From: Agrobacterium larrymoorei
GTDB lineage: Bacteria > Pseudomonadota > Alphaproteobacteria > Rhizobiales > Rhizobiaceae
Length of the DNA: 64,000 nucleotides
Assembly (NCBI RefSeq): GCF_005145045.1
Contig: NZ_CP039691.1
Location: 1,872,001-1,936,000, forward strand
Direction: 5' to 3'
Positions within the stretch are counted from its first letter, which is position 1, and every line of letters begins with the position of its first letter. Position numbers and translations under genes: made by a program. Below, piece after piece: positions 28,526 to 37,900 of this stretch. Under the pieces are notes generated by a model. That model was not told where the DNA came from. It saw only the letters and a list, made by a program, of their open reading frames with translations, and made no database searches.

Positions 28526-28550
28526 AACGCGCCCTTGAGGCGCGTTTTTT
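28526..28550 (+). terminator. Rho-independent terminator of rpmG
   Basis: AACGCGCC (28526-28533) pairs with GGCGCGTT (28539-28546), loop CTTGA, followed by a run of T to 28550. Confidence 0.92.
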
Positions 28551-29238
28551 GTTTCTGCCCGCAAAGCTGCGCACGGCAAAGTAACGCTGTTTGAAGAGCC
28601 ATGCTCGACTGGATTGTTCTGCTTGGAGAAGTGGGGTCGACCGGGACAGCAAAGACAGCACGAGGAACCGTTCAATAGCGTCGCCGGTCGACCGACCCCA
28701 AGACCCAGGAGATGCGGCGGACCTGAGCATCAAGGGGTATCTCTACAGCCCCTCCTCTGGGAGAGACCGTCACATCATTCCTTCAAGTTCCCCAGGCGCT
28801 ATTTTTGTTTTCGCCTGCTTGCCGAAGGTTATGTTCTTGAACTAATAGTCGCGTAAGAAATCAAGAAAATCAACAAATTATTAATCCGCCGGCAGCCTGC
28901 TTTGCGGATATGGTTAAATCTCCCGCTTTGGCACAGCTTTGGTCTACCTGCTACGCAAGTTATGGCACAGGCTTCAGCCTTTAAAACTAAGGAGTTTTAA
29001 AGTTTGACTTGGATAATCTGCGTTTCGTTGATGGAGACACAAGAGATAAAGAAGTAATCGTTACGCGCTCTTGTTCGCGTCCATTTTCGCTTGCGTCTAT
29101 GCAAAAGCAATCGAGAACCGACTTTTCTATAGTCGTCAGTTCAGCACCATGCCTGGACACTGGGAATAGTTGCTGCAAACAAGCTGTTCAAAAACCTGCG
29201 AGGGGAGCTATATTACTGGGTCTCGCCATCGAAAAAGA
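28551..29238. other. Long intergenic region between rpmG and pleD
   Basis: About 690 nt without a convincing gene. It contains an imperfect hairpin, GGGGTCGACCGG (28633-28644) with CCGGTCGACCGACCCC (28684-28699), and two near-direct TGGCACAG copies around 28930 and 28964. A perfect 10-bp palindrome stands at 28979-29002. Codon-like open frames here start at TTG without family resemblance. Nothing further seen. Confidence 0.6.
28979..29002. repeat. Perfect 10-bp inverted repeat with AAGG loop
   Basis: CTTTAAAACT (28979-28988) and AGTTTTAAAG (28993-29002) with loop AAGG. It is AT-rich and lies 237 nt beyond the pleD stop. There is no strong U-tract, so it could be an operator or a weak terminator for a minus-strand transcript. 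Confidence 0.6.
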
Positions 29239-30606
29239 TCAGGCGGCAGACGCCACGACCCGGTTACGCCCGCCATTCTTCGCCTCATACAGCGCGCGGT
29301 CTGCCTGACGCAGAAGCTGCTCGGGCGTTTCAACGGAAACAGCGTTGGAAGCGATACCAAGAGAGGCCGTGATGTGCAGTTCCCGACCGGAACGCAGCAC
29401 GAAAGCACGGTCTTCGATGATGGAGCGCAGGCGCTCCGCGACCATCGCAGCCATCTCAACAGGCGTATCGGGCATGACCACCACGAACTCTTCGCCGCCA
29501 TAGCGGCAGGCCAGATCCGCACCACGCACGGTGGAGCGAAGGCGGGCAGCGAATTCGCGCAGAACTTCATCACCGGCATCATGCCCATAGGTATCGTTCA
29601 CCTGCTTGAAGCGGTCGATATCGGTAATGCAGACGGAAAGCGGGCGGCCACGGGTGGCAGCACGGTTGAACAGCGTCTTGAGATGGGTATCGAGGTAACG
29701 GCGGTTGTTGAGGCCTGTCAGGCCATCGATGACCGCCAGTTCCATCGTGTGGTTCAGGCTCTCGCGCAGACGGTCGTTGAAGCGCTTGCGCTTAACCTGC
29801 GTCAGCGTGCGCGCCACCAACTCGTTCGGATCGACCGGGCGCACGATGTAATCATTGACCCCGAGTTCCAGCGAGCGGATGACCATATTGTCATCCCCCT
29901 GCTCCGTTACGAGCAGTAGCGGCAGGAAACGCGTTCGGTCCAGCGAGCGCAGCTGCGAACACAGGCGCAGCGGATCGAAATTATCGAAATTCGAGTTGAT
30001 GATCACCAGCTCGTACGGGTTCTCGGCTGCCTCGAACAGGGCATTGCCGGGATCGGTGATCGCCACGACTTCCGCCGCAGGTTTCAAAGCCTTGATGATG
30101 CGTTCCTGAGAACTCGCGCGGCCATCGACCAGCAACACCTTGCCGGGCTTTTCGATGTGACCATCTTCACCAATGGCGTCTTCGAGGCCGATGGTCTTCG
30201 CGGTTGCGGCGCGGCCACGCATCTCGTCGCTCATCGTTTTCAGGCGCGCTAGGCTTTTCACGCGGGATATGAGTTGCAGGTCATTGACCGGCTTCGTCAA
30301 AAAATCATCGGCACCGGCTTTCAAGCCGCGCACGCGGTCCGAAGGCTGGTCGAGCGCCGTCACCATCACGACCGGGATATGCGCTGTCTTGGGATTGGCT
30401 TTGAGACGCTCGCACACCTCGAAGCCATCCATATCCGGCATCATGATGTCGAGCAGAATGACATCCACCTGCTCCCGGTTACAGATTTCCAATGCCCTGC
30501 GGCCATTTTCGGCGCAGACGACATCAAAATATTCAGCGAGCAGACGCGCTTCCAGAAATTTCACATTAGCTGGAATGTCGTCGACGACCAGAATTCTAGC
30601 AGTCAT
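29239..30606 (-). CDS. pleD: PleD-type response regulator with diguanylate cyclase domain
   Basis: A 455-residue regulator: receiver 1 (residues 1-~120, phosphoacceptor Asp53 in DVILLDIMMPDMDG), a second degenerate receiver (~155-275, with NSNFDNFD in place of the phosphoacceptor), and a C-terminal GGDEF domain. The active site is GGEEF with the product-inhibition site RGAD (RxxD) just before it in RGADLACRYGGEEF. The architecture matches Caulobacter PleD, which makes c-di-GMP at one pole in the swarmer-to-stalked transition. It lies 18 nt after divK, so divK-pleD is one unit. Confidence 0.97.
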   Translation of the reverse strand: MTARILVVDDIPANVKFLEARLLAEYFDVVCAENGRRALEICNREQVDVILLDIMMPDMDGFEVCERLKANPKTAHIPVVMVTALDQPSDRVRGLKAGADDFLTKPVNDLQLISRVKSLARLKTMSDEMRGRAATAKTIGLEDAIGEDGHIEKPGKVLLVDGRASSQERIIKALKPAAEVVAITDPGNALFEAAENPYELVIINSNFDNFDPLRLCSQLRSLDRTRFLPLLLVTEQGDDNMVIRSLELGVNDYIVRPVDPNELVARTLTQVKRKRFNDRLRESLNHTMELAVIDGLTGLNNRRYLDTHLKTLFNRAATRGRPLSVCITDIDRFKQVNDTYGHDAGDEVLREFAARLRSTVRGADLACRYGGEEFVVVMPDTPVEMAAMVAERLRSIIEDRAFVLRSGRELHITASLGIASNAVSVETPEQLLRQADRALYEAKNGGRNRVVASAA

Positions 30607-30624
30607 TGGCTCGCCCCTGTCGCC

Positions 30625-30996
30625 TTATGCATCGCCGAGATATGTTTTTATCGTCTCTATGAATTTCGGAACGGAAATTGGCTTGGAAACATAGGCCTCG
30701 CATCCGCCTTGGCGAATACGCTCCTCATCCCCCTTCATCGCAAAAGCCGTAACCGCAATCACTGGAATCACATGCAGTTCGTCATCTTCCTTGAGCCATT
30801 TGGTGACTTCAAGGCCGGAGACTTCAGGCAGCTGAATATCCATGAGAATAAGATCGGGCCGGTGCTTGCGCGCAAGGTCAAGCGCTTCCATGCCATTGCG
30901 GGTCTGGATCGTGGTATAGCCGGATGCCTCGATCAGATCGCGAAAGAGCTTCATGTTCAGCTCGTTGTCTTCAACTATCATGACCTGCTTGGGCAT
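30625..30996 (-). CDS. divK: Single-domain response regulator DivK
   Basis: A 123-residue receiver-only protein. DivK controls the PleC/DivJ and CckA-ChpT-CtrA pathway in polar Alphaproteobacteria. The acidic pocket is VEDNELNM, the phosphoacceptor is Asp53 in [13 protein letters not shown], and the conserved Lys is in [11 protein letters not shown]. The ATG at 30996 gives the usual length, preceded by AAGGA; the open frame continues upstream without similarity. It is followed by pleD, as in Caulobacter. Confidence 0.96.
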   Translation of the reverse strand: MPKQVMIVEDNELNMKLFRDLIEASGYTTIQTRNGMEALDLARKHRPDLILMDIQLPEVSGLEVTKWLKEDDELHVIPVIAVTAFAMKGDEERIRQGGCEAYVSKPISVPKFIETIKTYLGDA

Positions 30997-31124
30997 GGTG
31001 GCAGTCCTTGTTCCGCTTTGAAACCTTCCTCTGGACATATAAGTTGTCGCAGAACCGATTCCATTATCCCCCGCGCAGTATGCTAGGGCGATTTGGTTGA
31101 GAAATAGGTAACTCGGGTAAAGAA

Positions 31125-31433
31125 ATGTTGCGTGATACAAAAAGCGGCAAGTTGACCACCAGAGACCCCGAGGAAACGGTAACCGCCATACTTGGCTGGC
31201 TTGCGAACGAGCCGGATATGCTTGCCCGTTTCCTCGCGCTGAGCGGCCTGCAACCCAACATGCTGCGCCAGGCTTTCAGCGACCCCGGCTTTCTCGCGGG
31301 CCTGACGGATTTCATCATGAGCCACGAACCGGACCTCCTGGCTTTCTGCGAAGCCACCGGCTGCAAGCCGGAAGACGTACAGGCGGCATGGCATCGTTAT
31401 TCTGGACCCGGGCTGGATTCCGGGGTCTATTGA
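31125..31433 (+). CDS. DUF3572 domain-containing protein
   Basis: A 102-residue, mostly helical protein: [74 protein letters not shown]. This is the DUF3572 core, of unknown function. It is divergent from divK. The final residues, [10 protein letters not shown], are encoded by a half copy of the CCCCGG-type palindromic repeat, so the C-terminal end was probably altered by it. Confidence 0.85.
   Translation: MLRDTKSGKLTTRDPEETVTAILGWLANEPDMLARFLALSGLQPNMLRQAFSDPGFLAGLTDFIMSHEPDLLAFCEATGCKPEDVQAAWHRYSGPGLDSGVY
31402..31430. repeat. Half copy of the palindromic repeat in the 3' end of the DUF3572 gene
   Basis: TCTGGACCCGGG followed by CTGGATTCCGGGGTC reproduces the CTGGA...CCGGGGTC ends of the element at 4155-4265. 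Inverted GACCC/GGGTC arms bracket it. It forms the last ten codons of the upstream gene. Confidence 0.65.
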
Positions 31434-31437
31434 AGCT

Positions 31438-31713
31438 TCAAGACTGGCGCGAACGCTGCTTCAATACGGTTGTTGCGTAGGATTCGAGCACACTGTTCAT
31501 GCGCGTTTGATAGCCCTTGCCCGTCGACTTGTAAGCCTCGACAACCGACTTCTTCACCCGAAGCGTGATCTGCTGTGTTCCCTCAGGCTCCACATACTTT
31601 GCGTTCGCCCAGAAGTTCTCATCCAGTTCGGGGATGTCTGAATAATCGAGTTCCTCATCCGGCATTGCGGCAAGCGCTTCAAGACTCAACTCTTTTTCGT
31701 ATTTCTTCGTCAT
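31438..31713 (-). CDS. Orphan BrnA-family antitoxin
   Basis: A 91-residue protein with an acidic N-terminus (PDEELDYSDIPELDENFWANAKYV) and the ribbon-helix-helix region QQITLRVKKSVVEAYKSTGKGYQTRMNSVLESYA. This is the arrangement of BrnA, the antitoxin of the RNase-like toxin BrnT. BrnA is normally translated just after BrnT, and the 150 nt upstream contain no BrnT frame. It is either a solitary regulator or a relic. A GGAAAGGAAACGGT site precedes the ATG. Confidence 0.8.
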   Translation of the reverse strand: MTKKYEKELSLEALAAMPDEELDYSDIPELDENFWANAKYVEPEGTQQITLRVKKSVVEAYKSTGKGYQTRMNSVLESYATTVLKQRSRQS

Positions 31714-31850
31714 ACCGTTTCCTTTCCCGACGGTTCGCTGGACGCGCCGAAATAATGCCTATCAGTCAGGCTTTTTGAAAACGTCATCAAATATTGTACA
31801 AGAAGCTTATCCACTTGAGGTGGCATTGGCAAAGGATTATGGTCAAGACC

Positions 31851-31865
31851 GTTCTCTTTTTGTTT
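31851..31865 (+). promoter_or_regulatory. Near-match LexA box before dinB
   Basis: GTTC (31851-31854), seven bases, then GTTT (31862-31865): one mismatch from the alphaproteobacterial LexA direct repeat GTTC-N7-GTTC. It ends 8 nt before the dinB ATG. SOS control of dinB is known in many bacteria and would fit. Confidence 0.5.
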
Positions 31866-31872
31866 CTTGGCC

Positions 31873-33156
31873 ATGCCCGCGATTTTGAACTACGATCCCG
31901 GTTTCTGTCGTGATTGTCTGGCTGGCCAGCCGGAGGCGTTTAGGCGTTGTCGGAAATGTGGCAGTCCGCGCCTGCTCTATCACGCCGAGCTTTATGATCT
32001 CACCATCGCGCATATCGACTGCGATGCCTTTTATGCTTCCGTCGAGAAGCGCGACAACCCGGACCTCGCCGACAAGCCCTTGATCATCGGCGGCGGCAAG
32101 CGGGGTGTGGTTTCGACTGCCTGTTACATCGCCCGCATCCACGGCGTGCGTTCCGCCATGCCGATGTTCAAGGCGCTCGAAGCCTGCCCGGATGCGGTGG
32201 TGATAAAGCCGAACATGGAGAAATACAGCCTCGTCGGAAGGCAGATCCGCGCGATGATGCAGGATTTGACGCCGCTCGTGCAGCCGCTGTCGATCGATGA
32301 AGCGTTTCTCGATCTCTCCGGCACCGAGCGTTTGCACCACGATCCCCCTGCCCGCGTTCTTGCCAATTTTGCCCGGCGGGTGGAAAAGGAAATCGGGATC
32401 AGCGTTTCCGTCGGCCTGTCCTACTGCAAGTTTCTGGCAAAGGTGGCCTCCGATCTTCAGAAGCCGCGCGGTTTTTCGGTGATTGGCGAAAAGGAGGCGA
32501 CGGCCTTTTTGGCCACGCGTCCGGTCACCACGATTTGGGGTGTCGGCAAAGCTTTTGCCGCAACGCTCGAGGCGGATGGCATTCGCATGATCTCGCAGTT
32601 GCAGGAGATGGAAGAGACGGAACTGATGCGCAAATATGGCTCCATGGGCCAGCGCCTGTTCCGCCTTGCACGCGGCATTGATGACCGCGAGGTCCATACC
32701 AATGATCCGGCCAAGAGCGTTTCTTCCGAAACCACATTCTTCAATGACATTTCGCGCCATGACGATCTTGTGCCGATCCTGCGTTCGCTTTCGGAAAAGG
32801 TCGCCTGGCGGTTGAAGAAGAATGCGACGGCCGGGCACACTGTCGTCCTCAAGATGAAGACATCCGACTTCAAATCCCGCACGCGCAACCGCAGGCTGGA
32901 GGACCCGACCCAGCTTGCCGATAGAATATTCCGCACCGGCCTTTCGCTTTTGGAAAAAGAGACTGATGGCACCAAGTTCCGCCTGATCGGCATCGGCGTG
33001 ACCGACCTGTGCGATCCCGCTCTCGCCGACCCTCCCGATCTGGTCGATAAATCCGCAGGCCGACGCGCCGCGGCGGAGGCAGCCATGGACAAGCTGCGGG
33101 AAAAATTCGGCAAGGGCACCGTCGAAACCGGCTATACGTTCGGCGCTAAAAAGTAA
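31873..33156 (+). CDS. dinB: DNA polymerase IV with N-terminal zinc-ribbon extension
   Basis: A Y-family error-prone polymerase for translesion synthesis. The 427-residue protein has catalytic acidic residues Asp49 ([15 protein letters not shown]) and Asp142-Glu143 ([12 protein letters not shown]), then the thumb helix-hairpin-helix ([21 protein letters not shown]) and little finger. Ahead of the palm is an extension of about 40 residues containing two CxxC pairs (Cys12/15 and Cys26/29, ending [10 protein letters not shown]), which E. coli DinB lacks. No canonical beta-clamp motif is obvious at the C-terminus. The ATG lacks a Shine-Dalgarno, so translation may be leaderless or start at the TTG at 31867. 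Confidence 0.93.
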   Translation: MPAILNYDPGFCRDCLAGQPEAFRRCRKCGSPRLLYHAELYDLTIAHIDCDAFYASVEKRDNPDLADKPLIIGGGKRGVVSTACYIARIHGVRSAMPMFKALEACPDAVVIKPNMEKYSLVGRQIRAMMQDLTPLVQPLSIDEAFLDLSGTERLHHDPPARVLANFARRVEKEIGISVSVGLSYCKFLAKVASDLQKPRGFSVIGEKEATAFLATRPVTTIWGVGKAFAATLEADGIRMISQLQEMEETELMRKYGSMGQRLFRLARGIDDREVHTNDPAKSVSSETTFFNDISRHDDLVPILRSLSEKVAWRLKKNATAGHTVVLKMKTSDFKSRTRNRRLEDPTQLADRIFRTGLSLLEKETDGTKFRLIGIGVTDLCDPALADPPDLVDKSAGRRAAAEAAMDKLREKFGKGTVETGYTFGAKK

Positions 33157-33307
33157 CGATAAACACGCCTTCGTGAAGGGTATTTAAAAACTTCATTAAA
33201 TGAGCACGCATATGCTCCACCGTTGAAGCGGCGCAGTTTTTCGCGCCATGAGCCTCCCTTGCCGCCTCGATTTTTGGCGGCATGCTTTGTACCGCGTTGG
33301 AGCAGAC

Positions 33308-34537
33308 ATGATGTTGCGTGCCTTTGTAGGAGCCTGCCTCCTATCCACTTCCGTTTTTGTGCAAGCGGCCACCGCCAGGGATGCGCGCAGCCTGCAGGTC
33401 GTCGTCTCGAAGAACGAGCAGACGCTTTCCCTCTATGAAGATGGAGAGATCGTCGCCACTTCCAGAGTGTCCACCGGCAAGGCGGGGCATGATACGCCGA
33501 GCGGCATCTTCTCCATTCTGGACAAGCGCAAATATCACGAATCCAACATCTATTCCGCCGCTCCCATGCCATTCATGCAGCGGCTGACATGGTCCGGCAT
33601 CGCGCTGCATGAAGGCAATGTGCCGAACTATCCGGCCTCTCACGGCTGTATCCGTCTGCCCAGCAAGTTCGCCAAATCGCTCTATGGCATAACCGCGCGC
33701 GGCGTCCACGTCATCGTTTCGGGCGCGGATGTCTCGTTGCAACGGATCGATCACCCTGCCCTGCTTCAGCCGAAAGATGCCGATGAGGGGCGGCTGCTTT
33801 CCGATGTGGAAATGCGCCCGGCAACATTCGATGCGTCGCTGAAGCTGGTGGAAGTGGCCGTGAACGAGAAGACGAGTTCCGTTCCCACCAAGGCCTCACC
33901 GCGCGCAACGGGCGCCCCGTTGCGCATTCTCATCACACGGCGGGGCGACCGTGAAAAAATCATGGACGTTCAGCGCCTTCTCACCAGTCTCGGTTTCGAT
34001 GCCGGTGTTGCGGATGGTTATGCGGGCGAAATGACCGTCAATGCCGCCAACGGCTACAAGCGCTGGAAGAACCTGAAGACAACCGGCCCATTATTGACGG
34101 ACGAATTCGTCGACGCCCTCTACGCCTCCGCCGGAGAAGATGCAGCACCGAATGGCCAGTTGATGGTGCGCCAGAACTTCAAACCTCTGTTCGAAGCCCC
34201 GATCCATATCAAGCAGCCGAATATCGCTCTCGGCACCCATTTCTTCGAAGTCATCGACATTGATGGCGACAGGGCCGAATGGAATGGCCTGACGCTGGAA
34301 AACCACATTCCGCTCGCCGCACGCAAACGCCTCGGCATCGACGTGGCCGATGCGCCGGGCGGCTATGACCAGTTGAGCGCAGTGCTGGATCGCATCGAAA
34401 TTCCGGCAGATGTCCGCGAAAAGCTCGAAGAGCAGCTTTCTGTCGGCAGCTCCATCACCGTTTCCGACTTGAGCCACGGGCTGGAGACGGGTCAGGGCAC
34501 GGATTTCGTGACCGTCACCCGCGAAAGGCCGATCTGA
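33308..34537 (+). CDS. L,D-transpeptidase with peptidoglycan-binding-like domain
   Basis: A 409-residue periplasmic protein with a signal peptide (MMLRAFVGACLLSTSVFVQAATA). The YkuD/L,D-transpeptidase domain occupies about residues 28-145 and has the catalytic SHGCIRLP (Cys114, His112). A PG-binding-1-like region lies near residues 220-265 (DVQRLLTSLGFDAGVADGYAG). The C-terminal half (EAPIHIKQPNIALGTHFFEV...) is a conserved rhizobial extension. It makes 3-3 crosslinks or anchors proteins to peptidoglycan, relevant to polar growth in Rhizobiales. I take the ATG at 33308; an earlier in-frame ATG at 33248 would bury the signal. Confidence 0.9.
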   Translation: MMLRAFVGACLLSTSVFVQAATARDARSLQVVVSKNEQTLSLYEDGEIVATSRVSTGKAGHDTPSGIFSILDKRKYHESNIYSAAPMPFMQRLTWSGIALHEGNVPNYPASHGCIRLPSKFAKSLYGITARGVHVIVSGADVSLQRIDHPALLQPKDADEGRLLSDVEMRPATFDASLKLVEVAVNEKTSSVPTKASPRATGAPLRILITRRGDREKIMDVQRLLTSLGFDAGVADGYAGEMTVNAANGYKRWKNLKTTGPLLTDEFVDALYASAGEDAAPNGQLMVRQNFKPLFEAPIHIKQPNIALGTHFFEVIDIDGDRAEWNGLTLENHIPLAARKRLGIDVADAPGGYDQLSAVLDRIEIPADVREKLEEQLSVGSSITVSDLSHGLETGQGTDFVTVTRERPI

Positions 34538-34623
34538 CCGCTTCACCGGGAGACACGCTCTAACGGAACAACTGCGCAGCCATGACGTTTAAAGGCTCAT
34601 CCACTCGCGTTGGGGAGCCTGCA

Positions 34624-34914
34624 ATGAACGTGAAATATGTCGCAGCAGCTGTTCTTGGCCTGGCCTGCGTTTCCGCCGCCGAAGCACCAGAGAATTACAG
34701 CGTCTATGGCGGACCCGCCGTGGTCAGCGATCCCATCATCCTGAACGTTTATGACAACGCCCTGGCAAAATGCACGGCAGAAGCCAGCACGCCGCCACGC
34801 GGCACCGAGTTCACCGGTTCTTACTACTATAATGCCGCGCTACGCGCCTGTCTGTCCCGTCACGGCTTCATCGATAACGGCGCATTTGCCTATCCGACGA
34901 ACAGCCTGTTTTAA
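34624..34914 (+). CDS. Small exported hypothetical protein
   Basis: A 96-residue protein with a short signal sequence (MNVKYVAAAVLGLACVSAAEA) and a mature part rich in Tyr, Ala and Pro (NYSVYGGPAVVSDPIILNVYDNALAKCTAEASTPPRGTEFTGSYYYNAALRACLSRHGF). The two mature-part cysteines could form a disulphide. A GGGGAG site is 8 nt before the ATG at 34624. It resembles no family I can name. It ends 12 nt before the dnaE 3' end, convergent with it. Confidence 0.7.
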   Translation: MNVKYVAAAVLGLACVSAAEAPENYSVYGGPAVVSDPIILNVYDNALAKCTAEASTPPRGTEFTGSYYYNAALRACLSRHGFIDNGAFAYPTNSLF

Positions 34915-34926
34915 CGGTCGCCAGTA

Positions 34927-37900
34927 TCAGACCAGTTCGACATCGATAACGCCGGGAGCAGAGCGCAGCGCCGCTGCTATTTCCGGCGAAATCCTGTATT
35001 TCTCCGTCAGTTCGACCTCGATTTCGCGTTGCCCCTCATCCTTTATGACAACGAAGTAAACCGAGCCATCACCTCTGGTGTTGAGATGCCGGGCAACGGT
35101 TTTGAGAGGCCCGGAATCGCGAACATAAACCCGCAGAGCCTTCTGCATCTGCACCGACTTCTCCTCCAGAGATTGCGCTGTCTGGATGCGAAGTCCGATA
35201 CCCTCCGGTCGCTCTTCCGCCTGAACGGTAATGACGAGCGATTTGCCGACTTCCAGCAGATCACGATACTGCCCCAGACCTTCCGAAAACAGCACGGCTT
35301 CATACTGACCGGATGCGTCCGAGAAGGTGACGATGCCCATCTTGTTGCCGGTGCGGGTCTTGCGCTCCTGTTTACCCGTTACGGTCCCCGCCAGACGACC
35401 GGCAGTGGCGCCCTGTTTCACTGCCGCTGAGAAATCCGAGATATTCTGGACGCGCAGCTTGTCGAGCACGTTGCGATAAGTGTCGAGCGGGTGGGCCGTT
35501 AGATAGAAGCCGAGCACCTGATATTCCCGCAACAGCTTTTCCGAGGCGAGCCACGGCTGGTAGGCAGGCAGCACCAGCTTTTCCGGGCCGGTTGCGGCAC
35601 CGGAACCGAACATATCATGCTGCCCGGTAACGCGGCTTTCCTGCGCGCGTTGCGAATAGCCGATGATCCGGTCCAGACCACCGATCAGTTCCGCGCGATC
35701 CTTGCAGAAGCAATCGAAGGCTCCGGCATTGATAAGGCTTTCCAGAACACGGCGGTTGATCTGCTTGGGATCGATCCGCAGGCAGAAATCTTCAAGGCTC
35801 GAAAACGGCTTATCGCCGCGCACGTCCACGATGTGGTCCACCGCCCCTTCGCCAACGCCCTTTAAAGCGGCGAGCGAATAATAGATGCGGTTCTCGCCCG
35901 TCTCGAAGCGGCGGAAGGACGTCTGCACCGAAGGTGCCACGATCTCGATGCCGAGGCGCGCCGCATCCTGCCGGAAGTCGTTCACCTTTTCCGTATTCGC
36001 CATATCCAGCGTCATGGACGCGGCGAGGAATTCGACCGGATAATGCGCCTTCATATAGGCGGTCTGGTAGGACACAATAGCGTAGGCGGCGGCATGCGAC
36101 TTGTTGAAGCCGTAATTAGCGAACTTGGCCAGCAGATCGAAAATCATGTCCGACTGGGCCTTGGACACGCCGTTCTTCATCGCACCGTCAACGAAACGTT
36201 CACGCTGCTGGTCCATCTCCTCCTTGATCTTCTTACCCATGGCGCGGCGCAGAAGATCGGCTTCACCAAGCGAATAACCGGACAGGACCTGGGCGATCTG
36301 CATCACCTGTTCCTGATAAACGATAACGCCCTGCGTCTCCTTCAGCAGGTAGTCGATCGTCGGATGAATGGATTCGATTTCTTCGTCGCCATGCTTGCGG
36401 GCATTATAGACCGGGATGTTCTCCATCGGGCCCGGACGATAAAGCGCAACAAGCGCGATGATGTCCTCGATACAGTCCGGGCGCATGCCGATCAGCGCCT
36501 TGCGCATGCCCGCACTTTCCACCTGGAACACGCCGATGGTTTCACCGCGCGAGAGCATCTCGTAGGTCTTCGGATCGTCCAGCGGGATGGAGGCGAGATC
36601 GACATGGATGTTGCGCTTGGCAACGAAATCGACGGCGACCTTAAGCACCGTCAGCGTCTTCAGACCGAGAAAGTCGAACTTTACGAGACCGGCGCTTTCC
36701 ACCCATTTCATGTTGAACTGCGTAACCGGCATGTCCGAACGCGGATCGCGATACATCGGCACGAGCTTCGATAGCGGTCGGTCGCCGATGACGATACCGG
36801 CGGCGTGCGTGGAGGCGTGACGGTAGAGCCCCTCGATCTTCTGGGCGATATCCAGAAGCCGGGCAACGACCGGCTCCTTGTCTATCTCTTCCTGAAAACG
36901 CGGCTCTTCTTCGATGGCTTTCGAAAGCGGCGTCGGGTTGGCCGGATTATTCGGGACGAGCTTACAGATGCGGTCCACCTGCCCGTAGGGCATTTCCAGC
37001 ACGCGACCCACGTCACGAAGAGCCGCACGCGCCTGCAGCGAACCGAAGGTGATGATCTGCGCCACCTGCTCGCGCCCGTATTTCCGCTGCACGTAGCGAA
37101 TGACCTCTTCGCGGCGGTCCTGACAGAAATCGATATCGAAATCCGGCATCGAAACGCGTTCCGGGTTGAGGAAGCGTTCGAAGAGAAGCGAGAAGCGCAG
37201 CGGATCGACGTCGGTAATCGTCAGGGCATAGGCAACCAGCGAGCCTGCACCGGAACCACGACCGGGGCCGACCGGAATATCGTGCTGCTTGGCCCATTTG
37301 ATGAAGTCGGCAACGATGAGGAAGTAGCCCGGAAACTTCATGCGCTCGATAACGCTGAGTTCGAAATCCAGCCGCTCGCGATATTCCTGTTCCGTATAGC
37401 CCGGTGCCATGCCGAGTGCGGCAAGGCGTTGATCGAGACCTTCCACGGCCTGTCGCCGAAGCTCCAGCGACTCGGCGCGTTCCGCTTCCTCCGGATCATC
37501 GCTGGCGCCGGTGAAGCGCGGCAGGATCGGCCCGCGCTTCTTCAGCACATAGGAGCAGCGCTGCGCAATCTCGATCGTATTTTCGATGGCCTCGGGAATA
37601 TCCTTGAACAGCGATATCATCTCATCGCGGCTTTTCAGATAGTGGTCGGGCGTCAAGCGGAACCGGCTGTCATCGGACACGATGGCATTATGCGCCACGG
37701 CCATCAGGGCGTCATGTGCCTCATAATCCGCCTTCGAGGGAAAGAAGGCTTCGTTGGTGGCGACAAGCGGAATGTCGTGCTCGTAGGCAAGCGCAATCAT
37801 CCGGCGCTCATGCGCGCGGTCATAATTGCCCTGCCGCTGTAGCTCTATGTAAAGCCTGTCGCCGAAAAGGTTCCTGAGGGCGAGCAGCCGTGCGGTTGCC

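Noticed and set aside
29009..29308. 99-residue frame on + overlapping the pleD 3' end
   Set aside because: TTG start, poor Shine-Dalgarno spacing, overlaps pleD coding sequence in the opposite strand, no domain.
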